Under the pieces are notes generated by a model. It saw only the letters and a list, made by a program, of their open reading frames with translations, did not search any database and was not told the origin of the DNA. The translations under genes were made by a program, and so were the position numbers. This document shows, one piece after another, positions 9,162 to 21,198 of a DNA stretch of 64,000 nucleotides. Position 1 is the first letter of the stretch, and every line of letters begins with the position of its first letter. The stretch is from Bacillus inaquosorum KCTC 13429 (GTDB taxonomy: Bacteria > Bacillota > Bacilli > Bacillales > Bacillaceae): the NCBI RefSeq assembly GCF_000332645.1, contig NZ_AMXN01000004.1, positions 496,001 through 560,000 of the forward strand, written 5' to 3'.

Positions 9162-9404
9162 ATGGATTATGCCGATTACGATAAAGCGCTGTATTACACT
9201 CACCGTTCTCAATGGGATAATTTATTGATTTTAATGGTGCGTACAGAGGATGATTTGTTATCAAAACGAATCGAGCATTTTTTGCATGCGTATCATTTTG
9301 AACAGGATTACGCCGTTCTTGAAAAGATGCTGTATTCCCTTCTCCGTTATATTGATCATGCCACAGAGCTGACTTACGAAGATCAATTAGCCTTGCTCAC
9401 ATAA
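9162..9404 (+). CDS. yhdB: YhdB, small conserved cytosolic protein
   Basis: An 80-residue acidic, helical protein with no signal or membrane segment and no recognised domain. Its start ATG has an excellent ribosome site (AAAGGAGAAGCG). A weak sigma-E-like -10 (CATAAACT) occurs 40-50 bases upstream of the start, but the -35 is poor, so regulation is open. It converges with azr across a shared hairpin. The assignment to yhdB is from gene order and length. Confidence 0.8.
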   Translation: MDYADYDKALYYTHRSQWDNLLILMVRTEDDLLSKRIEHFLHAYHFEQDYAVLEKMLYSLLRYIDHATELTYEDQLALLT

Positions 9405-9406
9405 AC

Positions 9407-10583
<1,177 letters not shown>

Positions 10584-10587
<4 letters not shown>

Positions 10588-11726
10588 TGCACTGTCCTTC
10601 CTTTCTGATTGGTTAGCGGAAGCCTGACGAACAGCTTTGTCCCCGCACCAAGCTCTGACTCAATCACAAACGCCGCGCCGGCTTTTACTGCCCGTTCTTT
10701 CATACCCTTGATGCCAAGTGAAGGCACCCCGTCATGCGCTTCATAGCGAAACCCTGCCCCATGATCGATGATATCCAGCTCCGCATGGTACGAAGAAGCA
10801 GTCAGGCTGACATACGCCGTATCAGTACCGGCATGCTTTTTGCAGTTGTTTAAAGCTTCCTGTACTATACGCCACAGCATATGCTCCTGCTCATCAGTAA
10901 GAGCAAGACAGCCTTTTTGTGTGAAAATGACATTTAATCCGATCAGCGCGCCATAGCTTTTAATGGCTTCAGACAGCCCTTTTTCCAATCCTCCGGGACG
11001 AAGCTGCCAAATTAATGCTTTCATTTCTGCGAGCGCGTCCTGTGATAAGTTCTGAATGAAATCAATCATCTGCTGCAAATTCTCATCTTTTGTTAGTGTC
11101 TTTGCCGCTCTGGCTGTTAAACTGACGGAAAACAGCATTTGATTGACGGAATCGTGAAGCTCCTGAGCGAGGCGGTTGCGCTCCATTAAAAGAGCATTTT
11201 TTTGTTTATATTCTGAAAGCTTCATGCGCTGGATTGCCGTTCCGATCTGAAAGGCGACAGACTCGAGTAAATGCAGCTCTTCCTCATCAAACATGGTTTT
11301 TCCGGCCGCCGCTACATTTAACAATCCGAATCTCCTGTCCCCGTCTTCTAAAGGCACAGTTGCATGATGCGTAATCCCTTCAGTGTCAAAACAATGCAGT
11401 TCCTTGGCTGATTCTATGCGTTTGCAGTTCATTATATTAGCGGCCCTTCTCAGCCCTCCGTTATTGAATTTCGTCAGGCAGTAGCACTCCCCTTCGCACA
11501 TCAGCACTTTTTCCTTGCGGCTTAAAGCCGGGGGCAGATAAGCGTCGGCCGCTAACGTATAGGAGCCGTCTTCTTCGATCAAAAAAATCCATCCGGATTG
11601 AAGGTTCGTCAGGCTCAGCAATTCTTTTAAAACCTCATCCAGTGTTGCTTTGACATCGTGCCCTTGATTTAAGGTTTCCGCAATCGTTTTCAGCGTTTTT
11701 AATTTTTCCATCCTCGTATTGCTCAT
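10584..11726 (-). CDS. yhcY: YhcY, GAF-domain sensor histidine kinase
   Basis: A soluble sensor kinase of 380 residues. A GAF domain fills about 15-165 and contains several cysteines (CEGECYC, around 85-91, and NCKR), which could bind a redox or metal ligand. Then come a HisKA_3 domain with the phosphoaccepting His in LAQELHDSVNQMLFSVS and a HATPase_c domain. No membrane segment is present, so it senses a cytoplasmic signal, as the DesK/NreB class does. ATG 11726 is chosen because GGAGTGAG precedes it. The open frame further upstream runs through the pgcA terminator and is unlikely to be translated. Confidence 0.9.
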
Positions 11727-11833
11727 GTTTCTCACTCCGGCATTGGTCTTGTTATTTAAGATTATACCAGTTTTTTGTATTTCGTTACTTCGCTTGAGGG
11801 ATGATTTTCTTTCAGACTTTTGGATGAGAAAAG

Positions 11834-11868
11834 AAAAAAGCCGGATCATTTACAATGATCCAGCTTAT
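11834..11868 (-). terminator. Terminator of pgcA
   Basis: A 13-bp stem (11838-11850 with 11854-11866) is followed on the minus strand by T6. Confidence 0.88.
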
Positions 11869-11875
11869 GCTTGAA

Positions 11876-13621
11876 CTATTTAGCTGTAGCCTCTACAATG
11901 TCGTCTACAGCCTTCATTACATCGTCAGAAAGCGCGGCAAGACGCTTTTCACTGTCTTCTAAAGAGGTTCCTTTTACAGCGAAGTAGAATTTGACCTTCG
12001 GCTCAGTTCCGGAAGGGCGGAGGCAGAACCAAGACCCGTCTTCCAGGAAGTATTTCAGTACATTTGATTTTGGCAGATCGATCGCTTCTTCTTTGTTTTC
12101 CGTCAGAAGCGTCCGTTTGCTTACAGCATAGTCTTCGGCTGTGACAACCTGTTTGCCGGCCATTTTTTGCGGCGGATTTTGTCTGAAGGAAGCCAAAATC
12201 GCTTCAATCTGTTCTGCTCCCTGTTTTCCTTTCAGCGTCAGGGATTTCAGCCCTTCACGATAAAAACCGTATTCGTTGAAGAGATTGATGAGCGCTTCAT
12301 ACAATGACATTCCTTGTTTTTTATAGAACGCGCAAACTTCAACTGCCAAGAGCGCTGCCTGAATGGCGTCCTTGTCGCGGGCAAAATCCCCGATTAAGTA
12401 ACCGTAGCTCTCTTCATAACCGAATTGGAAGGTATACTGGCCTGATGCCTCGTATTCCTTAATCTTTTCACCGATAAACTTAAAGCCTGTCAGCGTATCA
12501 ATCGTATCAAGGCCGAATGAAGAAGCGACAGCACGCCCGATTTCACTTGTGACGATTGTTTTGAGCACAACACCATTGTCAGGCAGGATGCCTTGCTTTT
12601 TCTTTTCAGAAAGCAAGTAATGAAGCAGCAGCGCACCGGTTTGGTTTCCTGTCAGCACTGTATATTTGCCTTGATCGTTTTTCACCGCAATGCCGAGGCG
12701 GTCAGCGTCAGGGTCTGTTGCGATGAGAATATCTGCATTCTGCTCCTCCCCTAGCTTAATGGCATATTCGAATGCCGCATGCTCTTCCGGGTTTGGAGAG
12801 CTAACAGTAGAGAAGTCTGAATCCGGCAGCTCCTGTTCTTTGACAACCGTTACATTTTTGTAGCCGAGTGCTTCAAGACCGCGTCTAACCGGTTTATTTG
12901 CAGTTCCATGCAGCGGTGTGAAAACAACGTTTACTTCTACTTCTCCGGATAACTCAGGATGAACAGAAATGGACGTCAGTTTTTCTGTATAGACTTGATC
13001 AATGTCTTCACCGATGATCTTGATTAAGCCTTTTTCTTTTAACGCTTTTTCATCGTCGACTGTGATCGTCAGCTCATTTTCAATCGCATTTACCTGATCA
13101 ATGACGATGTCCGCTTCCTTTGGAGGCAGCTGGCCGCCGTCATCTCCGTATACTTTGTAGCCGTTATATTCAGGCGGATTATGGCTTGCCGTCACCACAA
13201 TTCCCCCATAGGCGTTCAGCTGTCTGACAGCGAATGACAGCTCCGGCGTCGGGCGAAGCTCATCAAATACGTATGTTTGGATTCCTTGTGTAGCAAGTGT
13301 TTTTGCCGCTTCCATCGCGAACTCCGGCGATTTATGTCGGGAATCATAAGCAATGACAACGCCCCGTTTTTTCGCTTCCTCACCTTGCTGCAAGATATAT
13401 GCCGCAAACCCGGCTGATGCTTTGCGCACAGTGTAAATATTCATGCGATTCGTCCCGGCGCCGATTTCTCCGCGCATTCCGCCAGTACCGAATTCAAGGT
13501 TTTTATAGAAGCAGTCCTCAAGAGCCTGTTCATTCCCCTCTAATTCAGCGAGGCGCTCTTTTAGTTCCGGATCTAAATTTTCTGTCTGTTTCCAGCGTTC
13601 ATAGCTCTTTCTCCAAGTCAT
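11876..13621 (-). CDS. pgcA: PgcA, phosphoglucomutase
   Basis: This enzyme interconverts glucose 6-phosphate and glucose 1-phosphate, feeding UDP-glucose for wall teichoic acid and glycolipid synthesis and for UgtP-based size control. The 581 residues show the catalytic serine loop [14 protein letters not shown] (about 145), the metal-binding DPDADRLG (about 305), the sugar-binding GYEESYG loop and the C-terminal phosphate site [15 protein letters not shown] 13621 is preceded by AGGAGGACGA. It was formerly called yhxB. It is a single-gene unit ending in its own terminator. Confidence 0.95.
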   Translation of the reverse strand: MTWRKSYERWKQTENLDPELKERLAELEGNEQALEDCFYKNLEFGTGGMRGEIGAGTNRMNIYTVRKASAGFAAYILQQGEEAKKRGVVIAYDSRHKSPEFAMEAAKTLATQGIQTYVFDELRPTPELSFAVRQLNAYGGIVVTASHNPPEYNGYKVYGDDGGQLPPKEADIVIDQVNAIENELTITVDDEKALKEKGLIKIIGEDIDQVYTEKLTSISVHPELSGEVEVNVVFTPLHGTANKPVRRGLEALGYKNVTVVKEQELPDSDFSTVSSPNPEEHAAFEYAIKLGEEQNADILIATDPDADRLGIAVKNDQGKYTVLTGNQTGALLLHYLLSEKKKQGILPDNGVVLKTIVTSEIGRAVASSFGLDTIDTLTGFKFIGEKIKEYEASGQYTFQFGYEESYGYLIGDFARDKDAIQAALLAVEVCAFYKKQGMSLYEALINLFNEYGFYREGLKSLTLKGKQGAEQIEAILASFRQNPPQKMAGKQVVTAEDYAVSKRTLLTENKEEAIDLPKSNVLKYFLEDGSWFCLRPSGTEPKVKFYFAVKGTSLEDSEKRLAALSDDVMKAVDDIVEATAK

Positions 13622-13720
13622 ATTCGTCCTCCTATGTATCAGCTTATGCCATTATTTTATATGAAGCGAGTGCCTCTGTCACTTGATAACCTGAGATCTG
13701 GCACTTTCGGCTCGTAAAAG

Positions 13721-13752
13721 AAATAACGGGCTGACAGGCAGCCCGTTATGAT
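13721..13752 (-). terminator. Terminator of glpD
   Basis: A 10-bp stem (13723-13732 with 13740-13749) is followed on the minus strand by a short T-rich tract. Confidence 0.8.
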
Positions 13753-15417
13753 TTATTGTTCGAGCGGCACAACCGCATCGTGTAAAAGCTTGTTAAGGTT
13801 TTCTGTATGTTTGTTTTTCGTCTGCTCATCCCATTGGAATCGCTCGCTCATAAAATCAATAACGGCATCTTTATATGTTCTTACCCAATTGATATCAAAA
13901 AATAAACGTCCCGTTCTGCGGACAAAGAAGTCAGCAGGTGTTGCGGCCAGCTCTTCTTCTATACTGTATTCTGTCTCAGCAAGAATATGAACCGGAACGT
14001 GGCGTTTCGCCGCCTCGTCCTTCAGTCCTTCCACGCGGTTAAATACATGCTCTACGTTAGAGCCGTATCTGATCGCCAGCTGTTTTGCGTCTTTTTCTGA
14101 TAAACCGGCTGCGATTCCTTCTTTCGTTTTCGCCGTAACGAATGACATGAGATTTTTAGAACCGCCGACGTGCCCTCCTGAGATTGGCATGTTTTTCGTT
14201 TTACATGGCCCGAAATCCTTTTCGCCTTCTTCTTTTAAGCGATCACGCACAAGATCGACGATGTGCTCAGCCATTTTTCTGTATCCGGTCAGTTTTCCGC
14301 CGGCGATGGTGATCAAGCCTGAGTCAGATGTCCAAATCTCGTCTTTCCGTGAAATTTCAGAAGGGTCTTTGCCTTCTTCATGAATCAGCGGACGCAGCCC
14401 CGCCCAGCTGGATTCAATATCGTTCGCAGTGATATTCAGTTCCGGGAACATATAATTGATTGAATTGATGACGTAATCACGATCCGCCGTTGTCATTCGC
14501 GGATGCTCAAGCGCCTCTTTGTAAACGGTGTCTGTTGTCCCCACGTATGTTTTGCCTTCACGTGGAATCGCAAATACCATACGGCCGTCAGGTGTATCGA
14601 AATATACCGCCTGTTTCAGCGGGAAGACAGACTGGTCAAATACAAGGTGAACGCCTTTTGTATGCTGCAAATGCTTTCCGTTTTTCGAATGGTCTTTTTC
14701 TCTAAGCTGATCGACCCAAGGGCCTGTCGCATTAACAATTTTTTTCGCATACACTTTATATTCTTTCTTTGTCAGCACATCTTCAATTAATACGCCGACT
14801 GCTTTGCCTTTTTCGTAAAGGAGCTCTTTCACTTTGGAATAATTCACAGGCTCTGCTCCGAATTTCACCGCTTCCTTCATGACTTCGATTGTCAGTCTCG
14901 CATCGTCAGTGCGGTATTCCACATAGTATCCGCCGCCTTTTAAGCCGTCTTTTTTCACCAATGGCTCCTTTTGCAGCGTTTCTTTTGCTGAAAGCATGCT
15001 TCTTCGTTCTGACTTTTTCACACCTGCCAGAAAGTCATAAACTCTTAACCCGATAGATGTTGTAAACGAACCGAATGTGCCGCCTTTGTGAAACGGAAGC
15101 AGCATCCATTCCGGCGTGGTGACGTGCGGGCCGTTTTCATAAACAATCGCCCGTTCTTTCCCTACCTCAGCGACCATTTTCACTTCAAATTGTTTTAAAT
15201 AGCGCAAGCCGCCATGAACCAGCTTCGTTGATCGGCTTGATGTTCCCGCCGCGAAATCCTGCATTTCGCTGAGCGCAACCTTCATTCCCCTTGATGCCGC
15301 GTCAAGAGCTGTTCCCGCTCCTGTAATTCCTCCTCCGATAATAAATAGATCATATGTTTTTTTCGTCATGTCTGTCAGCATGCGATCTCTTTCAAGACTT
15401 GAAAATTGATGTTTCAT
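13753..15417 (-). CDS. glpD: GlpD, FAD-dependent glycerol-3-phosphate dehydrogenase
   Basis: GlpD oxidises glycerol 3-phosphate to dihydroxyacetone phosphate at the membrane and passes electrons to menaquinone. The 554 residues begin with the FAD-binding Rossmann motif [18 protein letters not shown] (about 27-44), then [17 protein letters not shown] and the conserved C-terminal DUF ending in [13 protein letters not shown] 15417 has an AAGGAGGAGCAA site. The gene is expressed from a leader carrying a terminator controlled by GlpP with glycerol 3-phosphate. Length matches the 168 enzyme to within one residue. Confidence 0.97.
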   Translation of the reverse strand: MKHQFSSLERDRMLTDMTKKTYDLFIIGGGITGAGTALDAASRGMKVALSEMQDFAAGTSSRSTKLVHGGLRYLKQFEVKMVAEVGKERAIVYENGPHVTTPEWMLLPFHKGGTFGSFTTSIGLRVYDFLAGVKKSERRSMLSAKETLQKEPLVKKDGLKGGGYYVEYRTDDARLTIEVMKEAVKFGAEPVNYSKVKELLYEKGKAVGVLIEDVLTKKEYKVYAKKIVNATGPWVDQLREKDHSKNGKHLQHTKGVHLVFDQSVFPLKQAVYFDTPDGRMVFAIPREGKTYVGTTDTVYKEALEHPRMTTADRDYVINSINYMFPELNITANDIESSWAGLRPLIHEEGKDPSEISRKDEIWTSDSGLITIAGGKLTGYRKMAEHIVDLVRDRLKEEGEKDFGPCKTKNMPISGGHVGGSKNLMSFVTAKTKEGIAAGLSEKDAKQLAIRYGSNVEHVFNRVEGLKDEAAKRHVPVHILAETEYSIEEELAATPADFFVRRTGRLFFDINWVRTYKDAVIDFMSERFQWDEQTKNKHTENLNKLLHDAVVPLEQ

Positions 15418-15453
15418 TATTGCTCCTCCTTGTTGTCACGGTGTGTAAATAGA

Positions 15454-15510
15454 AAAAGAGACCACAACAGCCAAAGTGCATGCTTACACTTTGGTGCTGT
15501 GGTCTCTCCT
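15454..15510 (-). promoter_or_regulatory. glpD leader terminator controlled by GlpP
   Basis: A long stem-loop (15457-15507) with a T-run on the minus strand lies between glpK and glpD. In B. subtilis GlpP bound to glycerol 3-phosphate prevents termination here. The 5' arm shares GAGACCACAGC with the glpF leader, the likely GlpP recognition element. A weak promoter (-10 TATACT near 15543-15548) is upstream. Confidence 0.85.
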
Positions 15511-15561
15511 CATCTCAGGACCGTTCTTATTAACTTGTAATCAGTATATCATACTCTCAGT

Positions 15562-17070
<1,509 letters not shown>

Positions 17071-17895
17071 TTAAATATATTTTGAATTTGATAATGTTTT
17101 AGCTGAATGTGATTTCGTATAAACATAGAGTCCTAACAATACCACAACCAATATAACGCTTACAATCCAGAAACTGCTTGTGATGTGCCCTTTAAATGCA
17201 GCGTTGTAAAATACGCCGCCGAATGATCCGCCTAAAATCGGGCCGACTACCGGAACCCACGCGTATTTCCAATTTGATGAGCCTTTCCCCGGAATCGGAA
17301 GAAAAGCGTGGGCAATCCGCGGGCCTAAGTCACGGGCCGGATTAATCGCATAGCCGGTGGTGCCTCCAAGAGAGATACCGATCGCCACAATGAGGAAACC
17401 GACGATTAAAGGATTAAGCCCTTCTGTAAATTGATTTGCCCCAATGGCCAGGATTCCAAGCACAAGGACAAAAGTCCCAATTACTTCACTTAAAACGTTT
17501 GCAAATGTATGCGGTATGCTCGGGCCAGTTGAGAAAACACCCAGTTTGGCAGCGGGATCATCCGTTGACTTCCAATGCGGAAGGTAATGCAAATAGATAA
17601 TCACCGCACCGATGATCGCTCCGATCATTTGCGCCGCAATATAAACGGGAACCTCTTCCCACGGAAAATCTCCAACAAATGCAAGCGCTATCGTTAGCGC
17701 CGGATTCAAGTGTGCTCCGCTTATGCCGCCAACTGCATAAGCCGCCATGGCAACACCCAATCCCCACCCAAATACAACAACAATCCAGCCAGACTGGAAT
17801 GAAAGCGATTTCTTTAAATTGACACCTGCACAAACCCCTGCTCCAAAAATGATCAGCAGCATCGTACCGATGACTTCTCCCCAAAATGCTGTCAT
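17071..17895 (-). CDS. glpF: GlpF, glycerol uptake facilitator (aquaglyceroporin)
   Basis: GlpF is the membrane channel that lets glycerol diffuse in. The 274 residues form the usual six membrane helices and two half-helices with NPA boxes: GAHLNPALTIA (about 65) and GYAINPARDLGPR (about 190). The second box carries the Asp and Arg typical of glycerol-conducting members. The gene is first in the glpF-glpK operon, behind a sigma-A promoter, a cre site and a GlpP-controlled leader terminator. Confidence 0.96.
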   Translation of the reverse strand: MTAFWGEVIGTMLLIIFGAGVCAGVNLKKSLSFQSGWIVVVFGWGLGVAMAAYAVGGISGAHLNPALTIALAFVGDFPWEEVPVYIAAQMIGAIIGAVIIYLHYLPHWKSTDDPAAKLGVFSTGPSIPHTFANVLSEVIGTFVLVLGILAIGANQFTEGLNPLIVGFLIVAIGISLGGTTGYAINPARDLGPRIAHAFLPIPGKGSSNWKYAWVPVVGPILGGSFGGVFYNAAFKGHITSSFWIVSVILVVVLLGLYVYTKSHSAKTLSNSKYI

Positions 17896-17950
17896 AGCAC
17901 ATTCCTCCTAGAGTCACGATTAAGAAGTATGATAGAGAAGAAGAGAAGAA

Positions 17951-18016
17951 AAAAACCACAACAAACCGCTTTACGGGTGCATAAACATTTACCGTAAAGA
18001 GCTGCTGTGGTCTCCG
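17951..18016 (-). promoter_or_regulatory. glpF leader terminator controlled by GlpP
   Basis: A long imperfect stem (ACCACAGCAGC...CCGTAAA arms, 17955-18011) ends in a run of T on the minus strand, 60 bases before glpF. It shares GAGACCACAGC with the glpD leader and fits GlpP antitermination. Confidence 0.85.
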
Positions 18017-18048
18017 AGTTCTCCATCACAATGTATTAACCTAGTGCA

Positions 18049-18077
18049 ATTGTATCAGTGGATGAAAGCGGTGTCAA
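18049..18077 (-). promoter_or_regulatory. glpFK sigma-A promoter with CcpA cre site
   Basis: On the minus strand TTGACA (18072-18077) and TACAAT (18049-18054) are 17 bases apart. A cre site at 18063-18076 (plus strand TGAAAGCGGTGTCA) matches TGWAANCGNTNWCA at every position and overlaps the -35, so CcpA binding would block RNA polymerase when glucose is present. Confidence 0.88.
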
Positions 18078-18649
18078 TCACTTTCTGTCAAAAAGTTTTC
18101 ATATTTCTTCCATAATTTGGTATTAGATGTAGTGACAGCAACAGCTCCCGCTTTCAAGGCCTGTTCTACATCCTCTTCCGTACGGATGAAACCGCCAGCA
18201 AAGATAGGAATCCCTGTTTTCTCTTTTATTTCTCGAATGAGTGACGGGACGATGCCGGGCAGCACTTCAATGAAGTCAGGCTTATGCTTGCCGACAAACT
18301 CCATGCTTTTCTCCATCGCACTTGTATCGAGCAGAAACAGGCGCTGGATCGCATAAATTTTCTTCTGCTTCGCTTTGGCAATCACGTTCGATCTTGTTGA
18401 AATAATCCCAGCGGGCTTGATGTCCTGGCAAATAAACTCAGCTCCGTATTCATCGTGCTTGATCCCTTGGATGAGATCGACGTGCACCATCATGTTCTTT
18501 CCGTGCTTTTGCGCCTCTCTGATCACACCCTTCAGCTGGCCGAGATGAATATCAAGAATAACGCCGTAGGAAAATGAACTGTTCAAAAACTCATCAAATT
18601 GCTTCATATTTCGAATAGCCGGTAAAATAGGCTGATTGTGAAAACTCAT
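18074..18649 (-). CDS. glpP: GlpP, glycerol-3-phosphate-responsive antiterminator
   Basis: GlpP binds glycerol 3-phosphate and the leader RNAs of glpFK and glpD, allowing read-through and stabilising the glpD message. The 191 residues form a TIM-barrel-like antiterminator with conserved [19 protein letters not shown] and [12 protein letters not shown] segments. ATG 18649 is chosen because AAAGGAG precedes it by seven bases; an ATG six codons upstream lies over that ribosome site. The gene starts 30 bases after yhxA and may be co-transcribed with it. The glpFK promoter overlaps its 3' end. Confidence 0.94.
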   Translation of the reverse strand: MSFHNQPILPAIRNMKQFDEFLNSSFSYGVILDIHLGQLKGVIREAQKHGKNMMVHVDLIQGIKHDEYGAEFICQDIKPAGIISTRSNVIAKAKQKKIYAIQRLFLLDTSAMEKSMEFVGKHKPDFIEVLPGIVPSLIREIKEKTGIPIFAGGFIRTEEDVEQALKAGAVAVTTSNTKLWKKYENFLTESD

Positions 18650-18679
18650 CGTGTGCTCCTTTAACAAATCACTTTTATA

Positions 18680-20017
18680 TTAAATCGTCTGAAAGCTATC
18701 TTTCACCGTTTTCACGATAAAGGAAAGGTCCTCTTCTGTCAGGCAAAATGGCGGCGCAAGCTGGATGACGTTGTTGTAGCCGGCGACTGTATCGCCGTTT
18801 TTGCCGATGATCAGCCCTTTTTCTTTGCACGCCGAAACCACTTGGTTTACTTTGTCGGCATCAGCCGGCTCTTTTGTCAATTTATCTTTGACGAGCTCGA
18901 TTCCGATCAGCAGCCCTTTTCCTCTAACATCTCCGACTGCCGGGTGTTCTCTTAAGGCCTGAAGCTCACCTAAAAGCTTTGCTCCAAGGTCGCGGGATCG
19001 CTGAATCAGCTGTTCGTCCTCCATAATTTGCAGGTTTTTCAACGCCAATGCACAGGCAGCTGGGCTTCCGCCGAATGTGTTCACGTGGCGAAAACGGTCA
19101 TAAGGCGCTTCACCCTGATACGCTTCGAAAATATCCCGTTTCACAGCAGTCGCTGACAACGGCAGATACGCACTCGTGATTCCCTTTGCCATCGTAATAA
19201 TATCCGGCTTCACGCCGTAATGCATAAATCCGAACGGCTCGCCTGTCCGTCCAAACCCGCAGATGACTTCATCGCAAATCAAAAGAGCTCCGTGGCGGCG
19301 GCAAATGTCCTCCACCTTCTTCATATATCCGTCCGGCGGCATTAAGATGCCTCCGCCTGTAATGATAGGCTCCATGATGACCCCGGCAATTGTTTCGCTT
19401 AATTCCCATGTCATGATGCGGTCAATTTCATTTGCGCTTTCAAGCGTATCAGCATCCTCAGGATTCCGGTATACATCTGGCGGGGCTGCATGCAGAAATC
19501 CCTGGCTTAAAGGCTCATATTTATATTTCCGCTGCGCCTGTCCGGTTGCTGAGAGCGCTCCCAATGTGTTGCCGTGATATGCCCGATATCTTGAGATGAA
19601 TTTATAACGGCTATGGTCACCGTTTTGCAGATGGTACTGGCGGGCAATCTTAAAAGCAGTTTCGTTAGCTTCCGATCCGCTGTTGGAAAAAAAGATCACA
19701 TAATCGCCGCCAAGCCATTCATTCAGCTTTTCTGCCAGCTGAATTGCCGGTGCGTGGCTTTGCGTTAACGGGTAATAAGGCAGCTCCTTTAATTGCTCAT
19801 AGGCAGCCTCTGCAAGCTCCTTCCTGCCGTAACCAATATTAACACACCATAAACCGGACATCGCATCCAAATAGCGGCGTCCGTCTATGTCAGTCACCCA
19901 GGCCCCTTCAGCCTTTTGGGCAATCAGGCTGTCCGCTTGATGCGCTCCCTTCATGGCATGCCACACAAATTGCTCATCTTTTTGCTTTAATCCCTGATTT
20001 TGCTGAATGTTTTCCAT
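18680..20017 (-). CDS. yhxA: YhxA, class-III PLP-dependent aminotransferase
   Basis: A cytosolic omega-aminotransferase of about 445 residues, in the same family as beta-alanine:pyruvate and BioA-type enzymes. It shows the cofactor-binding SNSGSEANETAFKIAR loop, the Asp of ICDEVICGFGRTG and the Schiff-base lysine in TMAKGITSAYLPLSA. The natural amino donor is not evident. ATG 20017 is favoured by GGAG nine bases upstream; starts at 20032 (450 residues, the length in 168) or GTG 20047 are possible. It has its own promoter and is followed closely by glpP. Confidence 0.9.
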   Translation of the reverse strand: MENIQQNQGLKQKDEQFVWHAMKGAHQADSLIAQKAEGAWVTDIDGRRYLDAMSGLWCVNIGYGRKELAEAAYEQLKELPYYPLTQSHAPAIQLAEKLNEWLGGDYVIFFSNSGSEANETAFKIARQYHLQNGDHSRYKFISRYRAYHGNTLGALSATGQAQRKYKYEPLSQGFLHAAPPDVYRNPEDADTLESANEIDRIMTWELSETIAGVIMEPIITGGGILMPPDGYMKKVEDICRRHGALLICDEVICGFGRTGEPFGFMHYGVKPDIITMAKGITSAYLPLSATAVKRDIFEAYQGEAPYDRFRHVNTFGGSPAACALALKNLQIMEDEQLIQRSRDLGAKLLGELQALREHPAVGDVRGKGLLIGIELVKDKLTKEPADADKVNQVVSACKEKGLIIGKNGDTVAGYNNVIQLAPPFCLTEEDLSFIVKTVKDSFQTI

Positions 20018-20115
20018 CCCCATCATCTCCATTTCTTTAGCGTTCACTAAAGCGCCAATTCAATTAAAACAGACCTTCTCTTATGTGATGTCTAGGTGAT
20101 GATTTCCCTGCCTTC

Positions 20116-20144
20116 AATATAAAGCCAGACGGGGTTGGAGTCAA
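20116..20144 (-). promoter_or_regulatory. Sigma-A promoter of yhxA
   Basis: On the minus strand TTGACT (20139-20144) and TATATT (20116-20121) are 17 bases apart, about 70-100 bases before yhxA. Confidence 0.7.
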
Positions 20145-20163
20145 TAAACCGCGGAAATAATAA

Positions 20164-20192
20164 AACTTCCTCTTTCTCAAGAAGAAAGAGGA
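20164..20192 (-). terminator. Hairpin at the end of the AEC transporter gene
   Basis: CCTCTTTCT and AGAAAGAGG form a 9-bp stem around the stop codon, followed by a TTTT tract on the minus strand. Confidence 0.6.
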
Positions 20193-21091
20193 TGCAGCAT
20201 CCAAAGCAGAACAGGCAAGGTGACAATACTCAGCATCGTGCTGATAAAGGTAGCGCTCGAAACGACTTCCGGCCTTGTATTAAACTGGACAGCCATTAAA
20301 GTCGTATTGGCAGCAGTCGGCATAGCGGCGACGAGAATCATGATTTGTTTTGTCATGTCATCCACAGGCAATATCAATGTAAAGCCTAGTGCAATCACCG
20401 GCGATACCATCAGCTTCAAAAGCAATGAATAAGAAATTTTTCTGTATTCAATATTCTTGAAAGAAATCAGTGCAAGCTGCATGCCCAGAATGATCATAAT
20501 CGTAGGAATTGCCGCATTTCCGACCAGCTCAATTCCCGTCATTAACTCTTTTGGGATTGAAATATGCATAAGCTGAAGTATTGCGCCTAAAAGTGCCCCG
20601 TACGCAACAGGCATACGGATAACCCGGGTCATGACCGTTTTAAATCCGCCTTCCTCCGAACCTCCTTTTGCTGCATAATACATGCCGATCGTACTCATGA
20701 TTAACTGCTGTAGCACCATTAACACAACGGCCGTGTCCAGACCGGCTGTCCCAAACACCAGCAGGACAACAGGCGTTCCGTAATTGCCGTTATTCATAAA
20801 AGCAGATGACAGAATCATGGCACAGCGATCTTGATTCGGGTACTTATGAAAAAAAGATAAAAAGTAGACAAATAGAACAAGAACCAAGCAAAGCCCCAGC
20901 ACAAATATAGAAAGATAGACATAATCCATCGTCAGCTTGTTCGTATAAAACGTATCAAACGCCAGAAAAGGAGACATTAAGTATAAGGACATTTTGGACA
21001 GTGTTTGAATATCAAAGCCGAGTGTTTTCTGTCCGATATAACCAATTGCGAAAATTCCGAAAACAGGAACTAAAACAAGCAGAAACTCCAT
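20177..21091 (-). CDS. AEC-family (auxin efflux carrier-like) transporter
   Basis: A 304-residue membrane protein with about ten helices in two five-helix halves, starting FLLVLVPVFGIFAIGYIGQK and containing the family's conserved asparagine segment AFMNNGNYGTPVVLL (about 105-119). Bacterial members (MdcF, YwkB-like) are secondary transporters of malate, malonate or other small acids; the substrate here is unknown. It has its own promoter and terminator. From memory, yhxA and yhcX are adjacent in 168, so this gene may be an insertion in this lineage. Confidence 0.82.
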   Translation of the reverse strand: MEFLLVLVPVFGIFAIGYIGQKTLGFDIQTLSKMSLYLMSPFLAFDTFYTNKLTMDYVYLSIFVLGLCLVLVLFVYFLSFFHKYPNQDRCAMILSSAFMNNGNYGTPVVLLVFGTAGLDTAVVLMVLQQLIMSTIGMYYAAKGGSEEGGFKTVMTRVIRMPVAYGALLGAILQLMHISIPKELMTGIELVGNAAIPTIMIILGMQLALISFKNIEYRKISYSLLLKLMVSPVIALGFTLILPVDDMTKQIMILVAAMPTAANTTLMAVQFNTRPEVVSSATFISTMLSIVTLPVLLWMLHPLSS

Positions 21092-21126
21092 AAGGCACCT
21101 TCTTTTCTGATATACAATTTACTTTT

Positions 21127-21155
21127 ATTTTAAAGAAAGCGCGTAAGCGTTTCAA
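21127..21155 (-). promoter_or_regulatory. Sigma-A promoter of the AEC transporter gene
   Basis: On the minus strand TTGAAA (21150-21155) and TAAAAT (21127-21132) are 17 bases apart, 36 bases before the start codon. Confidence 0.6.
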
Positions 21156-21167
21156 TTCCGCTTTTAA

Positions 21168-21197
21168 TAAAAAACCCGCCAATAGGCGGGTTTTGGG
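21168..21197 (-). terminator. Terminator of yhcX
   Basis: AAAACCCGCC and GGCGGGTTTT form a 10-bp stem (21171-21180 with 21185-21194), followed by T6 on the minus strand. Confidence 0.88.
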
Positions 21198-21198
21198 A

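Noticed and set aside
13216..13407. Frames within pgcA and other metabolic genes on either strand
   Set aside because: Codon use and motifs support only the long annotated frames.
21133..21155. cre-like sequence GTAAGCGTTTCAA in the AEC transporter promoter
   Set aside because: The spacing between the central CG and the terminal CA is one base too short for the cre consensus.
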